From Syntrophales bacterium (lineage in GTDB: Bacteria > Desulfobacterota > Syntrophia > Syntrophales > UBA2210): 64,000 nucleotides of DNA. Made by a program: the position numbers and the translations under genes. How positions within the stretch are numbered: the first letter of the stretch is position 1; each line of letters begins with the position of its first letter. The DNA lies in contig JALNXD010000009.1 in the NCBI GenBank assembly GCA_023230565.1, forward strand, positions 1 to 64,000, written 5' to 3'. Shown piece by piece: positions 52,337 to 60,966 of the stretch. The notes under the pieces were generated by a model. That model worked only from the letters and a program-made list of their open reading frames with translations. It was not told the DNA's origin and made no database searches.

Positions 52337-53473
52337 TTGACACTCGATTCCAAAAAAGAACCCTTTCATTTTAATCTTTTAAAGAAAGATGCCGGTTCCC
52401 GGGCCCGCCTCGGAACACTCACGACTTCTCACGGGCAGATAAAGACGCCTGCCTTCATGCCTGTGGGAACGCAGGCAACCGTCAAATCTCTTCTACCTGA
52501 AACGGTGCGCCAACTGGGAGCCGATATTATTCTCGGAAATACATACCATCTATATCTGAGGCCCGGTCACGAGCTTATACGCAAAATGGGAGGACTCCAT
52601 GAATTCATGAACTGGCATCATCCCATTCTTACCGACAGCGGCGGCTTTCAGATATACAGTCTCGGTGCTTTGAGAAAGCTCTCGGAAAAAGGAGTTGTAT
52701 TCCGGTCTCACATCGATGGTTCATCTCATGTCATGACGCCGGAATATTGTATTGCCATTCAGCACGCGCTCGGTTCGGATATTATGATGTGTCTTGATGA
52801 ATGCCTTTCCTATCCCGCATCATTTGACGAGACCGAAAAATCCCTCGAATTGACAGTCAGGTGGGCCCGCCGATGCAAGGAAACGAAAAACTCCGAACGA
52901 AATGCCCTCTTCGGGATCATCCAGGGTGGAGCGTGGCCGCGGCTGCGGAAAAGGGCGGTGGATGATATTTGCGATATCGGCTTTGACGGATATGCATTGG
53001 GGGGTCTCAGTGTGGGCGAACCGAAAGAGATAATGTATGAAATGGTTGAAATGACTGCACCGCTGTGTCCTGAAGATAAACCCCGTTATCTCATGGGCGT
53101 GGGAACGCCGGAAGACCTGCTTGCCTGCACTGCGTTGGGCATTGATATGTTCGACTGCGTCATGCCGACGAGAAATGCCCGCAACGGAATGTTGTTTACA
53201 AATAGTGGAAAGATTGCTATAAAGAACGCCCGATACAGGGAGGACAAGGCGCCGCTGGATGAGCAGTGCCGATGTTATACCTGCCGGAATTACAGCCGGG
53301 CCTATTTGCGGCACTTGTTTATCGCCAGGGAGATCCTGGCGATTGTTTTGAATACGATACACAATGTATCGTTCTATTTAACACTGATGGAAAATATCAG
53401 AAAATCTATACAAGAGGGAGTCTTCGAGGACTTTCGCAGAAATTTTCTGAAAAATATACGCAAGAACGATTGA
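52337..53473 (+). CDS. tgt: Queuine/preQ1 tRNA-guanine transglycosylase
   Basis: 378 residues from a TTG at 52337 (AGGAA ~8 bases upstream). No better in-frame ATG lies before the conserved start FHFNLLKKDAGSRARLGTL. It exchanges guanine-34 for preQ1 in tRNAs with GUN anticodons. Blocks: PAFMPVGTQATVKSL, ILGNTYHLYLRPG, the catalytic DSGGFQIYSL, FGIIQGGAWPRLR, and the zinc site CRCYTCRNYSRAYLRHLF. Length matches E. coli Tgt (375). It works directly before QueA in the queuosine pathway. Confidence 0.96.
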   Translation: MTLDSKKEPFHFNLLKKDAGSRARLGTLTTSHGQIKTPAFMPVGTQATVKSLLPETVRQLGADIILGNTYHLYLRPGHELIRKMGGLHEFMNWHHPILTDSGGFQIYSLGALRKLSEKGVVFRSHIDGSSHVMTPEYCIAIQHALGSDIMMCLDECLSYPASFDETEKSLELTVRWARRCKETKNSERNALFGIIQGGAWPRLRKRAVDDICDIGFDGYALGGLSVGEPKEIMYEMVEMTAPLCPEDKPRYLMGVGTPEDLLACTALGIDMFDCVMPTRNARNGMLFTNSGKIAIKNARYREDKAPLDEQCRCYTCRNYSRAYLRHLFIAREILAIVLNTIHNVSFYLTLMENIRKSIQEGVFEDFRRNFLKNIRKND

Positions 53474-53485
53474 GGAGGGGAAAAA

Positions 53486-53821
53486 ATGATATCCGGATTA
53501 GCATACGCAATGGGAGCACCCGGACAGGGCGGTGGAGGAGCCCAAGGAGGGGGAGATCTCCACTTTATTATTTTAATGGTCGCTATTTTTGCAATTTTCT
53601 ATTTTCTCATGATTCGGCCGCAGCAGAAGAAGCAGAAAGAAGTAAAAGAGATGCTGAACAATCTTGGCCACGGCGATCAAATTGTGACGACAGGTGGAAT
53701 CCATGGGAAGATCACCGGAATCACGGAACAGATCGTTACACTCGAGATTGCCGAAAAAACACGGATAAAAATATCTCGAAGCGCGATTGCAGGGATTACT
53801 CAGAAAGCCGCTCAGGAATAA
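53486..53821 (+). CDS. yajC: Preprotein translocase subunit YajC
   Basis: 111 residues. GAGGGG precedes the ATG. The Gly-rich N-terminus (MGAPGQGGGGAQGGG) is followed by one membrane span (LHFIILMVAIFAIFYFLMI) and the family tag RPQQKKQKEVKEML, then LGHGDQIVTTGGIHGKITGI. YajC associates with SecDF and the SecYEG translocon in the inner membrane. It sits between tgt and secD in the usual order. Confidence 0.96.
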   Translation: MISGLAYAMGAPGQGGGGAQGGGDLHFIILMVAIFAIFYFLMIRPQQKKQKEVKEMLNNLGHGDQIVTTGGIHGKITGITEQIVTLEIAEKTRIKISRSAIAGITQKAAQE

Positions 53822-53851
53822 CGAAGCGTTCACGGAGGAAGGAATACATCC

Positions 53852-55456
53852 ATGTTCGACAGGAATATCAAAGCGAGGATCGGAATAAGCCTGATAGTAA
53901 TCCTCATTGCACTTTTTTATCTGATGCCCTCGTTAACTGATCACATCCCCTCATTCTGGAAAAAGAATCTGCCCAGTGAAAAGATTCATCTGGGTCTGGA
54001 TCTCCAGGGCGGCATGCATCTTGTACTGGAGGTTCAAGCAGACAAGGCGGTTGAAAGTTCAGTGGAACGAATTGCCAACAATCTTCAAGAGTTCCTCATG
54101 GAAAAGAGAATCCGGTTCCGGAATCTTGAACGTGTTGACGGCACGTTCATCACTATTGAGCTGGCATCGGGCGAAGCATCCGATCGATTCAGAACTCTTT
54201 TGAACGATAACTTTTCTAATCTCATAATTGCAGATTCGAAGGTCTCCGAGGGAAGAGAAACACTGCGGCTCACATTGCAAAACGAGCAAATCCAGTCCAT
54301 AAAAAAATTCGCTCATGAACAGAGTCTTGAAACTATACGGAACAGAGTCGATCAATTCGGTGTTTCGGAACCTGAAATAGTTCCACAGGCAGACGGGAGA
54401 ATTCTTGTACAGCTCCCAGGCATAAAAGATCCGCAAAGAGCCATAAATCTGATCGGAAAAACGGCCCTTCTGGAATTCAAGCTCGTCGATGACGGGCATA
54501 GCCTGGATGAAGCCCTGAAAGGCAATGTGCCGCCCGGCGATGTACTGGCATACGGTTCGAGGCTGGATCCCTCTACGGGCCAGCGCACCCGCGTTCCTTA
54601 CCTGCTGCAGGATAAAACGCTCCTGACGGGCGAATCGCTTGAAGACGCCAAAGTGGCAATCGGAAATCGTTTCGGGGAACCGTATGTCGCTATAAAATTC
54701 GATTCGCAGGGAGCCCGCGATTTCGAGAGGATAACCGGACAACATGTCAAAGAACGCCTCGCCATTGTTCTTGACGGTGTCGTGCATTCGGCACCGGTTA
54801 TTCAGGAGCGCATATCGGGTGGAAATGCCCAGATTACAGGAAACTTTACCATGGAAGAGGCACATGATCTTGCCATCGTCCTCAGAGCGGGCGCTCTTCC
54901 CGCGCCGGTCGACATTCTGGAACAGCGCACTGTAGGTCCTTCACTCGGTCAGGATTCTATAAATAAAGGATTTCTGTCGATAATAATCGGCATGATCATC
55001 GTTCTAATTTTCATGATATTCTATTACAGCTATTCGGGAATCATAGCGGACACCGCGCTTATCCTGAACATTCTTATTATTCTGGGAGCGCTGGCAGCAT
55101 TTAAAGCCACCCTCACGCTTCCGGGAATTGCCGGAATCGTGCTCACAATCGGAATGGCCGTCGATGCAAACGTCCTTATTTTCGAAAGAATAAGGGAAGA
55201 ACTCAGGATCGGCAAATCGCCGAGAGCAGCCGTTGCCGCAGGATACGGAAAAGCTTTGATTACAATTATAGATGCGAATATTACAACCCTGATCGCTGCA
55301 GTGGTGCTGTTTCAATTCGGAACGGGGCCGGTCAAAGGTTTCGCCGTAACTCTTTCAATCGGTATCGTAAGCAGCATGTTTACCGCTATTTTTGTGACAC
55401 GGATCATTTACGATTACCTCATCTGGCATAGAAAAATCAAACTGGTCAGGATATAG
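53852..55456 (+). CDS. secD: Protein translocase subunit SecD
   Basis: 534 residues with GGAGGAAGG before the ATG. SecD uses the proton gradient to help pull proteins across the inner membrane. One N-terminal span (IGISLIVILIALFYLMPSL), then LGLDLQGGMHLVLEV, the large periplasmic P1 domain, and five C-terminal spans starting at FLSIIIGMIIVLIFMIFYY, with TLPGIAGIVLTIGMAVDANV and FERIREELRIGKSPRAAV. The conserved Asp in GMAVDANVL (proton path) is present. It is followed by secF at 9 bases. Confidence 0.97.
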   Translation: MFDRNIKARIGISLIVILIALFYLMPSLTDHIPSFWKKNLPSEKIHLGLDLQGGMHLVLEVQADKAVESSVERIANNLQEFLMEKRIRFRNLERVDGTFITIELASGEASDRFRTLLNDNFSNLIIADSKVSEGRETLRLTLQNEQIQSIKKFAHEQSLETIRNRVDQFGVSEPEIVPQADGRILVQLPGIKDPQRAINLIGKTALLEFKLVDDGHSLDEALKGNVPPGDVLAYGSRLDPSTGQRTRVPYLLQDKTLLTGESLEDAKVAIGNRFGEPYVAIKFDSQGARDFERITGQHVKERLAIVLDGVVHSAPVIQERISGGNAQITGNFTMEEAHDLAIVLRAGALPAPVDILEQRTVGPSLGQDSINKGFLSIIIGMIIVLIFMIFYYSYSGIIADTALILNILIILGALAAFKATLTLPGIAGIVLTIGMAVDANVLIFERIREELRIGKSPRAAVAAGYGKALITIIDANITTLIAAVVLFQFGTGPVKGFAVTLSIGIVSSMFTAIFVTRIIYDYLIWHRKIKLVRI

Positions 55457-55465
55457 GAGCTGGCG

Positions 55466-56386
55466 ATGGAATTTATCAAAGCTGGAACAAATATAAATTT
55501 CGTAGGAAAAATGAAGATCGCCTTCTGGGTTTCTTTGGCGATGATTATAATAAGTGTAGTATCGTTGATCGTGCACGGAGGCCTCAACCTGGGAATCGAT
55601 TTTGCAGGCGGCACAATGGTTCAAATTAAATTCGCCACACCTACCGGCGCCAATGAAATACGCGATGCCTTAAGAGCGGTGAATCTTGAAGGAAGTGTGA
55701 TCCAGCGATTCGGTACACGCGGCGAAAATGAATTTCTGATTAAAACGGAAAAATCGAGTTCCGATCTCAAGGGATTGTCAGATGATATTGAAAAGGCACT
55801 GGCCACCAGCTACGGAACCGGCGATTTTGAAGTGAGGCGCGTTGAAGTGGTCGGGCCCAAAGTCGGCCAGGATCTGCGTACCAAGGGCATACTTGCAATA
55901 CTCTATGCCATGGTGGGTATACTGATTTACATCACCTGGCGCTTCGAATTCAGATATGCCATTGGCGCAATTATCGCCCTTCTTCAAGACGTGTTTATCA
56001 CGGTAGGAATTTTTTCCATTCTCGGCAAGGAGTTCACCTTGCCGATTGTCGCAGCACTGCTCACGATAATCGGCTATTCACTTAACGACACCATTGTGGT
56101 TTTCGATCGAATACGCGAGAATATCAAGGGAATAAAGAAGCGAAGTACGGCGGAAGTAGTAAACGGAAGCATAAACCAGACGTTGAGCAGGACACTTCTG
56201 ACATCTCTTACAACCCTTCTCGTCGTGGCGGCGCTTTTCTTCCTGGGCGGCGCCGTCATACACGATTTTGCCTTCGCTCTTCTTGTGGGAATTATTGTGG
56301 GAACCTATTCCTCTGTTTTTGTTGCGAGTCCGTTAATACTGGCATGGGAGAGAATCAGGCCGACGAAACCGAAGAAAAAGAGGTAG
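55466..56386 (+). CDS. secF: Protein translocase subunit SecF
   Basis: 306 residues, AGGAGCTGG upstream of the ATG. Blocks: LGIDFAGGTMVQIKF, VGPKVGQDLRTKGILAI, TVGIFSILGKEFTLPIVAALL, TIIGYSLNDTIVVFDRIREN and NGSINQTLSRTLLTSLTTLL, with six membrane spans. The functional Asp in GYSLNDTIVVFDR is present. It forms a complex with SecD and YajC. Confidence 0.97.
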   Translation: MEFIKAGTNINFVGKMKIAFWVSLAMIIISVVSLIVHGGLNLGIDFAGGTMVQIKFATPTGANEIRDALRAVNLEGSVIQRFGTRGENEFLIKTEKSSSDLKGLSDDIEKALATSYGTGDFEVRRVEVVGPKVGQDLRTKGILAILYAMVGILIYITWRFEFRYAIGAIIALLQDVFITVGIFSILGKEFTLPIVAALLTIIGYSLNDTIVVFDRIRENIKGIKKRSTAEVVNGSINQTLSRTLLTSLTTLLVVAALFFLGGAVIHDFAFALLVGIIVGTYSSVFVASPLILAWERIRPTKPKKKR

Positions 56387-56392
56387 AACACG

Positions 56393-56905
56393 TTGTCTCC
56401 TGTTGAAGAAGCGGGTGTGACCGTCTTTATTCTTCTTCTGTTCTTCGGGATATATTGCATTATTTTCAGATTGCCGGGAACGCTGATAATTTTGATCGAT
56501 ACCGTTGCATACGCTTCAGTAACTCATTTTGAAACCATCGGTGTTGCCTTTATTGCGGTTCTCGCAGCTATATCATTGAGCGCTGAGGGCATTGACCTGA
56601 TTGGCGGAGTCGCAGGCGTGAGGAGATTTCCGTCATCGAAAACAGCGTTTGCCGCATCATTGGCCGGAGGAATTGCCGGCGCTGTGATTTTAACACCCGT
56701 TTTTTTTGTACTCGGAACCATGGCGGGCATACTTTTGGGCAGCATGACCGGTTTGCTCCTCGTAGAGCAGATTGAAAGAAAAAAAATCAAGGCCCTTTTC
56801 AAAGAGCGCCCCGGGATAAGGGCAGGCAGAATCGTAATCGTGCTTCTTAAAGGAACAGCCGCAATCATTATGTCGGCGCTTGTATTGTCGCGGGTTTACT
56901 CCTGA
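56393..56905 (+). CDS. DUF456 family membrane protein
   Basis: 170 residues from a TTG at 56393, 6 bases after secF, with AAGAGG ~9 bases upstream. It has about four to five membrane spans including an N-terminal LIILIDTVAYASVTHFETI and the small-residue-rich GGVAGVRRFPSSKTAFAASL segment typical of DUF456 (glycine-zipper-like repeats). Its function is unknown. Its place between secF and lepB suggests cotranscription with the export genes. Confidence 0.82.
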   Translation: MSPVEEAGVTVFILLLFFGIYCIIFRLPGTLIILIDTVAYASVTHFETIGVAFIAVLAAISLSAEGIDLIGGVAGVRRFPSSKTAFAASLAGGIAGAVILTPVFFVLGTMAGILLGSMTGLLLVEQIERKKIKALFKERPGIRAGRIVIVLLKGTAAIIMSALVLSRVYS

Positions 56906-56915
56906 GGGGAATCGA

Positions 56916-57530
56916 ATGAAAGAACGTCACAAGGAAGTAATAAAAGAATATACAAAAACCATCATCATCGCGATTCTCATCGCCCTGTTTATACGAACCT
57001 TCATTGTCCAGGCCTTCAAAATACCATCGGGTTCCATGAAGGAAACCCTCCTTATAGGCGATCACATACTGGTAAACAAGTTTATTTATGGCGTAAAAAT
57101 CCCTCTTGTCAGAAAGACCCTGATTCCCGTGAGCGAACCCGGGCGGGGGGATGTCGTTGTGTTTATCTATCCAATGGACAGAAGCAAGGATTTCATAAAG
57201 CGGGTTATGGCCGTGGCCGGAGATACTATTGAAATCAGGGACAAAAAAATATTCATAAACGGCACTCACTATGAAGACGGGCACGGCGTCTATAAAGATA
57301 CCCTTATTCAACCGCGTTCATTGCAGCCCAGAGATAATTTCGGCCCTGTCAGAGTGCCGGACGGCCATATTTTTGTAATGGGAGATAATCGCGACCAGAG
57401 CTATGACAGCCGCTTCTGGGGGTTCGTAAACCTGGAGGACGTGCTGGGCAAAGCGTTCATAATATACTGGTCATGGAACAAAAAAGCCGGTTCGGTAAGG
57501 TGGGACCGTATCGGAGATATCATTCGTTAG
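56916..57530 (+). CDS. lepB: Signal peptidase I
   Basis: 204 residues from the ATG at 56916 with GAGGGGA upstream; an ATG at 56880 lies inside the preceding gene. One N-terminal span (TIIIAILIALFIRTFIVQAF) is followed by the catalytic Ser40 in KIPSGSMKETL and Lys95 in KDFIKRVMAVAGD. Box E-like GDNRDQSYDSRFWG is present. It cleaves Sec and Tat signal peptides on the periplasmic side; many predicted clients, such as the six binding proteins, are in this window. Confidence 0.96.
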   Translation: MKERHKEVIKEYTKTIIIAILIALFIRTFIVQAFKIPSGSMKETLLIGDHILVNKFIYGVKIPLVRKTLIPVSEPGRGDVVVFIYPMDRSKDFIKRVMAVAGDTIEIRDKKIFINGTHYEDGHGVYKDTLIQPRSLQPRDNFGPVRVPDGHIFVMGDNRDQSYDSRFWGFVNLEDVLGKAFIIYWSWNKKAGSVRWDRIGDIIR

Positions 57531-57596
57531 GTATCGCGTAACACCGGGTCAGTATCAGGGACGGAACACACACGGCCAATTGCAGGTATAATCGCC

Positions 57597-57625
57597 TTGA
57601 CATGGCGAAACGACGCTGATATATA
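57597..57625 (+). promoter_or_regulatory. Sigma-70-type promoter of the pyr cluster
   Basis: TTGACA (57597-57602), 17-base spacer, TATATA (57620-57625). Start near 57632 gives a ~170-base leader that contains an attenuator. Confidence 0.62.
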
Positions 57626-57648
57626 CTCCGCATTGTTCAATTTGCCTG

Positions 57649-57734
57649 TCCAGAGGAATATAAAATGGTTTTGGTCCGCCTTGAAGAAATATCAGTTCCG
57701 GCCTTCTCGTCTGCCGATGGGAAGGCTTTTTTTT
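57649..57734 (+). promoter_or_regulatory. Pyr attenuator: PyrR-like binding sequence and intrinsic terminator
   Basis: The leader has TCCAGAGG (57649-57656), like the core of the known PyrR site (UCCAGNGAGG). It is followed by a terminator: GCCTTCTC (57701-57708) pairing with GGGAAGGC (57719-57726), then T8 (57727-57734). The first gene after it is pyrR. PyrR bound to UMP is known to favour termination by this arrangement. The antiterminator pairing could not be drawn with confidence. Confidence 0.6.
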
Positions 57735-57802
57735 GATATGTAAAAGAAACGCGGCAGCGCCGGAGATTCACCGTTCCGGGAGGCAAAGGGAGCGAAACAG
57801 AA

Positions 57803-58342
57803 ATGAATACGAAAAAACGAGTAGTAATGGACGCAGATAAAATAGAGCGTTCCATAATGAGAATCTCCTATGAAATTCTGGAAGACCACAAGGGAGTCAC
57901 AGATCTGATTTTTATCGGAATCAGGTCCGGGGGAATTTTGCTTGCCAAACGGCTTTCCGAACGTATTTCCAGAATTGAGGGAAAAGCAATTCCTACGGGA
58001 ATACTTGACATTAATCTCTACAGGGATGACGTGATGATGGCCGGTGGAAAACGCAAATTGGGAGAAACGCACATTCCCTGCTGCCTTGATAACAAAAAAG
58101 TTATCCTCGTGGATGACGTAATATTTACCGGAAGAACGATACGGGCCGCCATGGATGCGCTCATGGATTTCGGAAGACCGAAGATCATCAGGCTGGCCGT
58201 TCTGATAGACAGGGGGCACAGGGAATTGCCCATCAGGCCGGACTATGTGGGGGAAAACCTTCCCTCATCCCTCTGGGAAGAGGTGAATGTAACACTCACG
58301 GAGGCGAAGGCACACGAAGAAGTCGTGGTCATAGAAAATTAA
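57803..58342 (+). CDS. pyrR: Bifunctional pyr operon attenuation protein/uracil phosphoribosyltransferase PyrR
   Basis: 179 residues, normal length. It senses UMP/PRPP and controls pyr transcription by binding the leader RNA; it can also make UMP from uracil. The type I PRT loop VILVDDVIFTGRTIRAA (~100-116) is complete, as are the N-terminal IMRISYEILEDHKG and IGIRSGGILLAKRL. LDINLYRDD is a PyrR signature. GGGAG lies ~12 bases before the ATG. Confidence 0.95.
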   Translation: MNTKKRVVMDADKIERSIMRISYEILEDHKGVTDLIFIGIRSGGILLAKRLSERISRIEGKAIPTGILDINLYRDDVMMAGGKRKLGETHIPCCLDNKKVILVDDVIFTGRTIRAAMDALMDFGRPKIIRLAVLIDRGHRELPIRPDYVGENLPSSLWEEVNVTLTEAKAHEEVVVIEN

Positions 58343-58497
58343 CCTCCATAGATTCGTAAAATGCCATTATGCTGTCACGCCGTCCTTATGAATGGAAAGT
58401 AAGTTTTAGAGCATGAATACGCTGACGCATCCACTTACTTGGAAGTAAAAAAACAGGGGCTTTTTAGGAAATTATCAACGCGGGAAAGTCAAATAAA

Positions 58498-59418
58498 ATG
58501 AAACTCGTGCGAAAAGATGTGCTTGGAATTGCGGACTTCAGTGTGGAAGAGATCAATCTCGTTCTCGATATCGCGGGTTCATTTAAAGAAATATCCCAGC
58601 GGCCTATCAAGAAGGTTCCGACCCTCAGAGGCAGCACGGTCATCAATCTCTTTTACGAACCGAGCACCAGAACGCGTACATCTTTTGAAATAGCCGCCAA
58701 GCGGCTGAGTGCCGACGCAATTAATATCTCCGCCTCCACGAGCAGTGTCGTAAAAGGGGAAACTCTGATGGATACGGCAAAAACGCTCGAGTCGATGAAC
58801 CCCGATATTATCGTTATGCGGCATGCCTGTGCGGGGGCTCCGCACATTCTTGCAAAGCTTCTGAAGCAATCAATTATAAATGCCGGCGACGGGGCTCACG
58901 AACACCCGACTCAGGCGCTTCTGGACATGCTGACAATAAGAGACAAAATGGGATATATTCGAGGACTTGCAGTCACTATTGTGGGAGATATCGCCCACAG
59001 CAGGGTTGCCCGGTCCAATATATACGGCCTGGCAAAAATGGGAGCGAAAGTGACAGTCTGCGGTCCTGCCATGCTGCTTCCGTACGGCATAGGCCGGATG
59101 GGTGTCAGGGTAGAAACGAATATGCGCAAGGCACTTGAAAGAGCGGATGTAATCATGATGCTCCGCATGCAATTTGAGCGGCAGAATAAAGCGACATTTC
59201 CCTCTCTCCGCGAGTACGCCTCTCAATACTGTCTGAATGCCGACAATATAAGGCTGGCCAAAGAAGATGTTCTGGTAATGCACCCCGGACCCATCAACAG
59301 GGGAATTGAAATCGCACCGGATATCGCTGACGGACCGCATTCGGCCATTCTCGAACAGGTCTCCAACGGAGTCGCCGTTCGGATGGCGCTTCTTTATCTT
59401 CTGGCGGGAGGACAATAA
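58498..59418 (+). CDS. pyrB: Aspartate carbamoyltransferase catalytic subunit
   Basis: 306 residues. It joins carbamoyl phosphate and aspartate, the second step of UMP synthesis. Motifs: carbamoyl-phosphate loop PSTRTRTSFE, VMRHACAGAPH, GDGAHEHPTQALLDML and VMHPGPINRGIEI. No regulatory PyrI gene follows, so it is the unregulated or PyrR-only controlled type. It is separated from pyrR by 155 bases containing an AAGTAAGT/ACTTACTT inverted repeat (58397-58440). The ATG has only a weak ribosome site. Confidence 0.96.
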   Translation: MKLVRKDVLGIADFSVEEINLVLDIAGSFKEISQRPIKKVPTLRGSTVINLFYEPSTRTRTSFEIAAKRLSADAINISASTSSVVKGETLMDTAKTLESMNPDIIVMRHACAGAPHILAKLLKQSIINAGDGAHEHPTQALLDMLTIRDKMGYIRGLAVTIVGDIAHSRVARSNIYGLAKMGAKVTVCGPAMLLPYGIGRMGVRVETNMRKALERADVIMMLRMQFERQNKATFPSLREYASQYCLNADNIRLAKEDVLVMHPGPINRGIEIAPDIADGPHSAILEQVSNGVAVRMALLYLLAGGQ

Positions 59419-60713
59419 TGAGGCTGTTGCTTAAGGGGGGAAGAGTAATCGATCCTTCACAAAATATCGACGATATACTGGATATTTTAATTGTAAACGG
59501 AAAAATATCGCTCATAGACAACAAAATCGATATCTCGGAAGTAAAAACACGAGGAAGTATCGATTCTGTTGATATAGGCGGAAGAATCCTTGTCCCGGGG
59601 CTCATCGATATGCATACGCACCTGCGCGAACCGGGATTCGAATATAAGGAAACGATCGAATCAGGGACGAAAGCGGCGGTTGCAGGAGGATTTACGGCTA
59701 TTGCCTGTATGGCCAATACGAGCCCCGTCAACGATAATCGGTCGGTTACGGAGTTTATCCTCACACAGGCGGCAAGAACAGGCCGGGCTCGAGTATACCC
59801 GATTGCAGCACTGACACGGAACCAGGAAGGGAAAATTCTCACGGAATTCGCCGATCTTAAGGATGCCGGGGCGACAGGTTTTTCAGATGACGGCATGCCC
59901 GTAACAGACAGCGGAATCATGAGATGCGCCCTCGAATATGCCTATTCGCTGGATATGCCCGTAATTTCGCATTGCGAAGACCTTGGCCTTGCCCGTGGCG
60001 GCATGATGAACGAGGGTCTTGTCTGCGCCGAACTCGGCTTGACGGCAAGCCCGGATATTGCCGAAGAAATTATGGTACTGCGGGATATAATCCTCGCACG
60101 ATATACACACACCCGGGTCCATATAGCCCATGTCAGCACCGCCGGGTCGGTAGAAGCCATCAGAGCGGCCAAAGCATCGGGAATTGCGGTTACCGCCGAA
60201 ACGGCGCCTCATTATTTCACCTTATCCGAAGAAGCACTGCGATCATTCTCTACAAATCTCAAAGTCTATCCTCCGCTCAGGAGCGAAAGGGATCTGGAGG
60301 CTATAAAGGAGGGTCTTGCCGACGGCACTATCGATGCAATCGCAAGCGATCACGCACCGCACTCTTCCATTGAAAAAGAGGTTGAGTTCGACTATGCGGC
60401 AACAGGGCTCATCGGACTGGAAACATCGCTTTCGTTATCTCTCCGGCTTGTTGAAGAAGGGATTCTCAGTATGAGCGGCCTCATAAAAAAGATGAGCACA
60501 AATCCTGCCGATATTCTTGGCGTATCCGGCGGCTCTCTTCGGCATGGCCTTCCCGCCGATATCACCGTTATAGATCCCGAAGTCACCTGGACTGTGGACG
60601 CAGCCCGATTTCACTCAAAAAGCAGAAACTGCCCCTATCAGGGAATGCAGCTTCGGGGCCGCTCCGTTATGACCATGGTCGGAGGAGAAATCAAATACCG
60701 GTCCGGTCTGTAG
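59418..60713 (+). CDS. pyrC: Dihydroorotase (class I, AllB-like)
   Basis: 431 residues; its ATG shares one base with the pyrB stop (TAATG). It cyclises carbamoyl aspartate. Metal sites are visible: DMHTHLREPGFEYKETIE (HxH), SHCEDLGLA, HIAHVSTAGSV and ASDHAPHSS. FSDDGMPVTDS and VTAETAPHYFTL are also family blocks. All metal ligands are present, so it is active rather than the pseudo-dihydroorotase of some ATCase complexes. Confidence 0.96.
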   Translation: MRLLLKGGRVIDPSQNIDDILDILIVNGKISLIDNKIDISEVKTRGSIDSVDIGGRILVPGLIDMHTHLREPGFEYKETIESGTKAAVAGGFTAIACMANTSPVNDNRSVTEFILTQAARTGRARVYPIAALTRNQEGKILTEFADLKDAGATGFSDDGMPVTDSGIMRCALEYAYSLDMPVISHCEDLGLARGGMMNEGLVCAELGLTASPDIAEEIMVLRDIILARYTHTRVHIAHVSTAGSVEAIRAAKASGIAVTAETAPHYFTLSEEALRSFSTNLKVYPPLRSERDLEAIKEGLADGTIDAIASDHAPHSSIEKEVEFDYAATGLIGLETSLSLSLRLVEEGILSMSGLIKKMSTNPADILGVSGGSLRHGLPADITVIDPEVTWTVDAARFHSKSRNCPYQGMQLRGRSVMTMVGGEIKYRSGL

Positions 60714-60966
60714 CGGAAAGCACCCGGATCACCTTTCATTGTAATCGAAGAATATATCCGCAGTATGGCGAAAGACGCATACATCCGGGGGAGGCAGGAC
60801 GGCAGACCTTGTCATTCGAAGAACCGACAGTTCCCTGTTAATTTTCGCCATCTTTGTATCTTGCCCTTGTGAAATTGAATGAGGAGTGTTATTGTCCTAT
60901 ATTTCTTTGGATTTGTCCCGCTGAAGTATACATTGTCCGATCCGGATTTCGAAAGGAGGTGTTAAA

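Noticed and set aside
58397..58440. AAGTAAGT/ACTTACTT inverted repeat between pyrR and pyrB as a terminator
   Set aside because: The loop is 28 bases and no T run follows; it is at most a spacer structure.
60714..60966. Possible Mg2+ (M-box) riboswitch before mgtE
   Set aside because: No M-box conserved core or terminator structure could be found in this 253-base leader.
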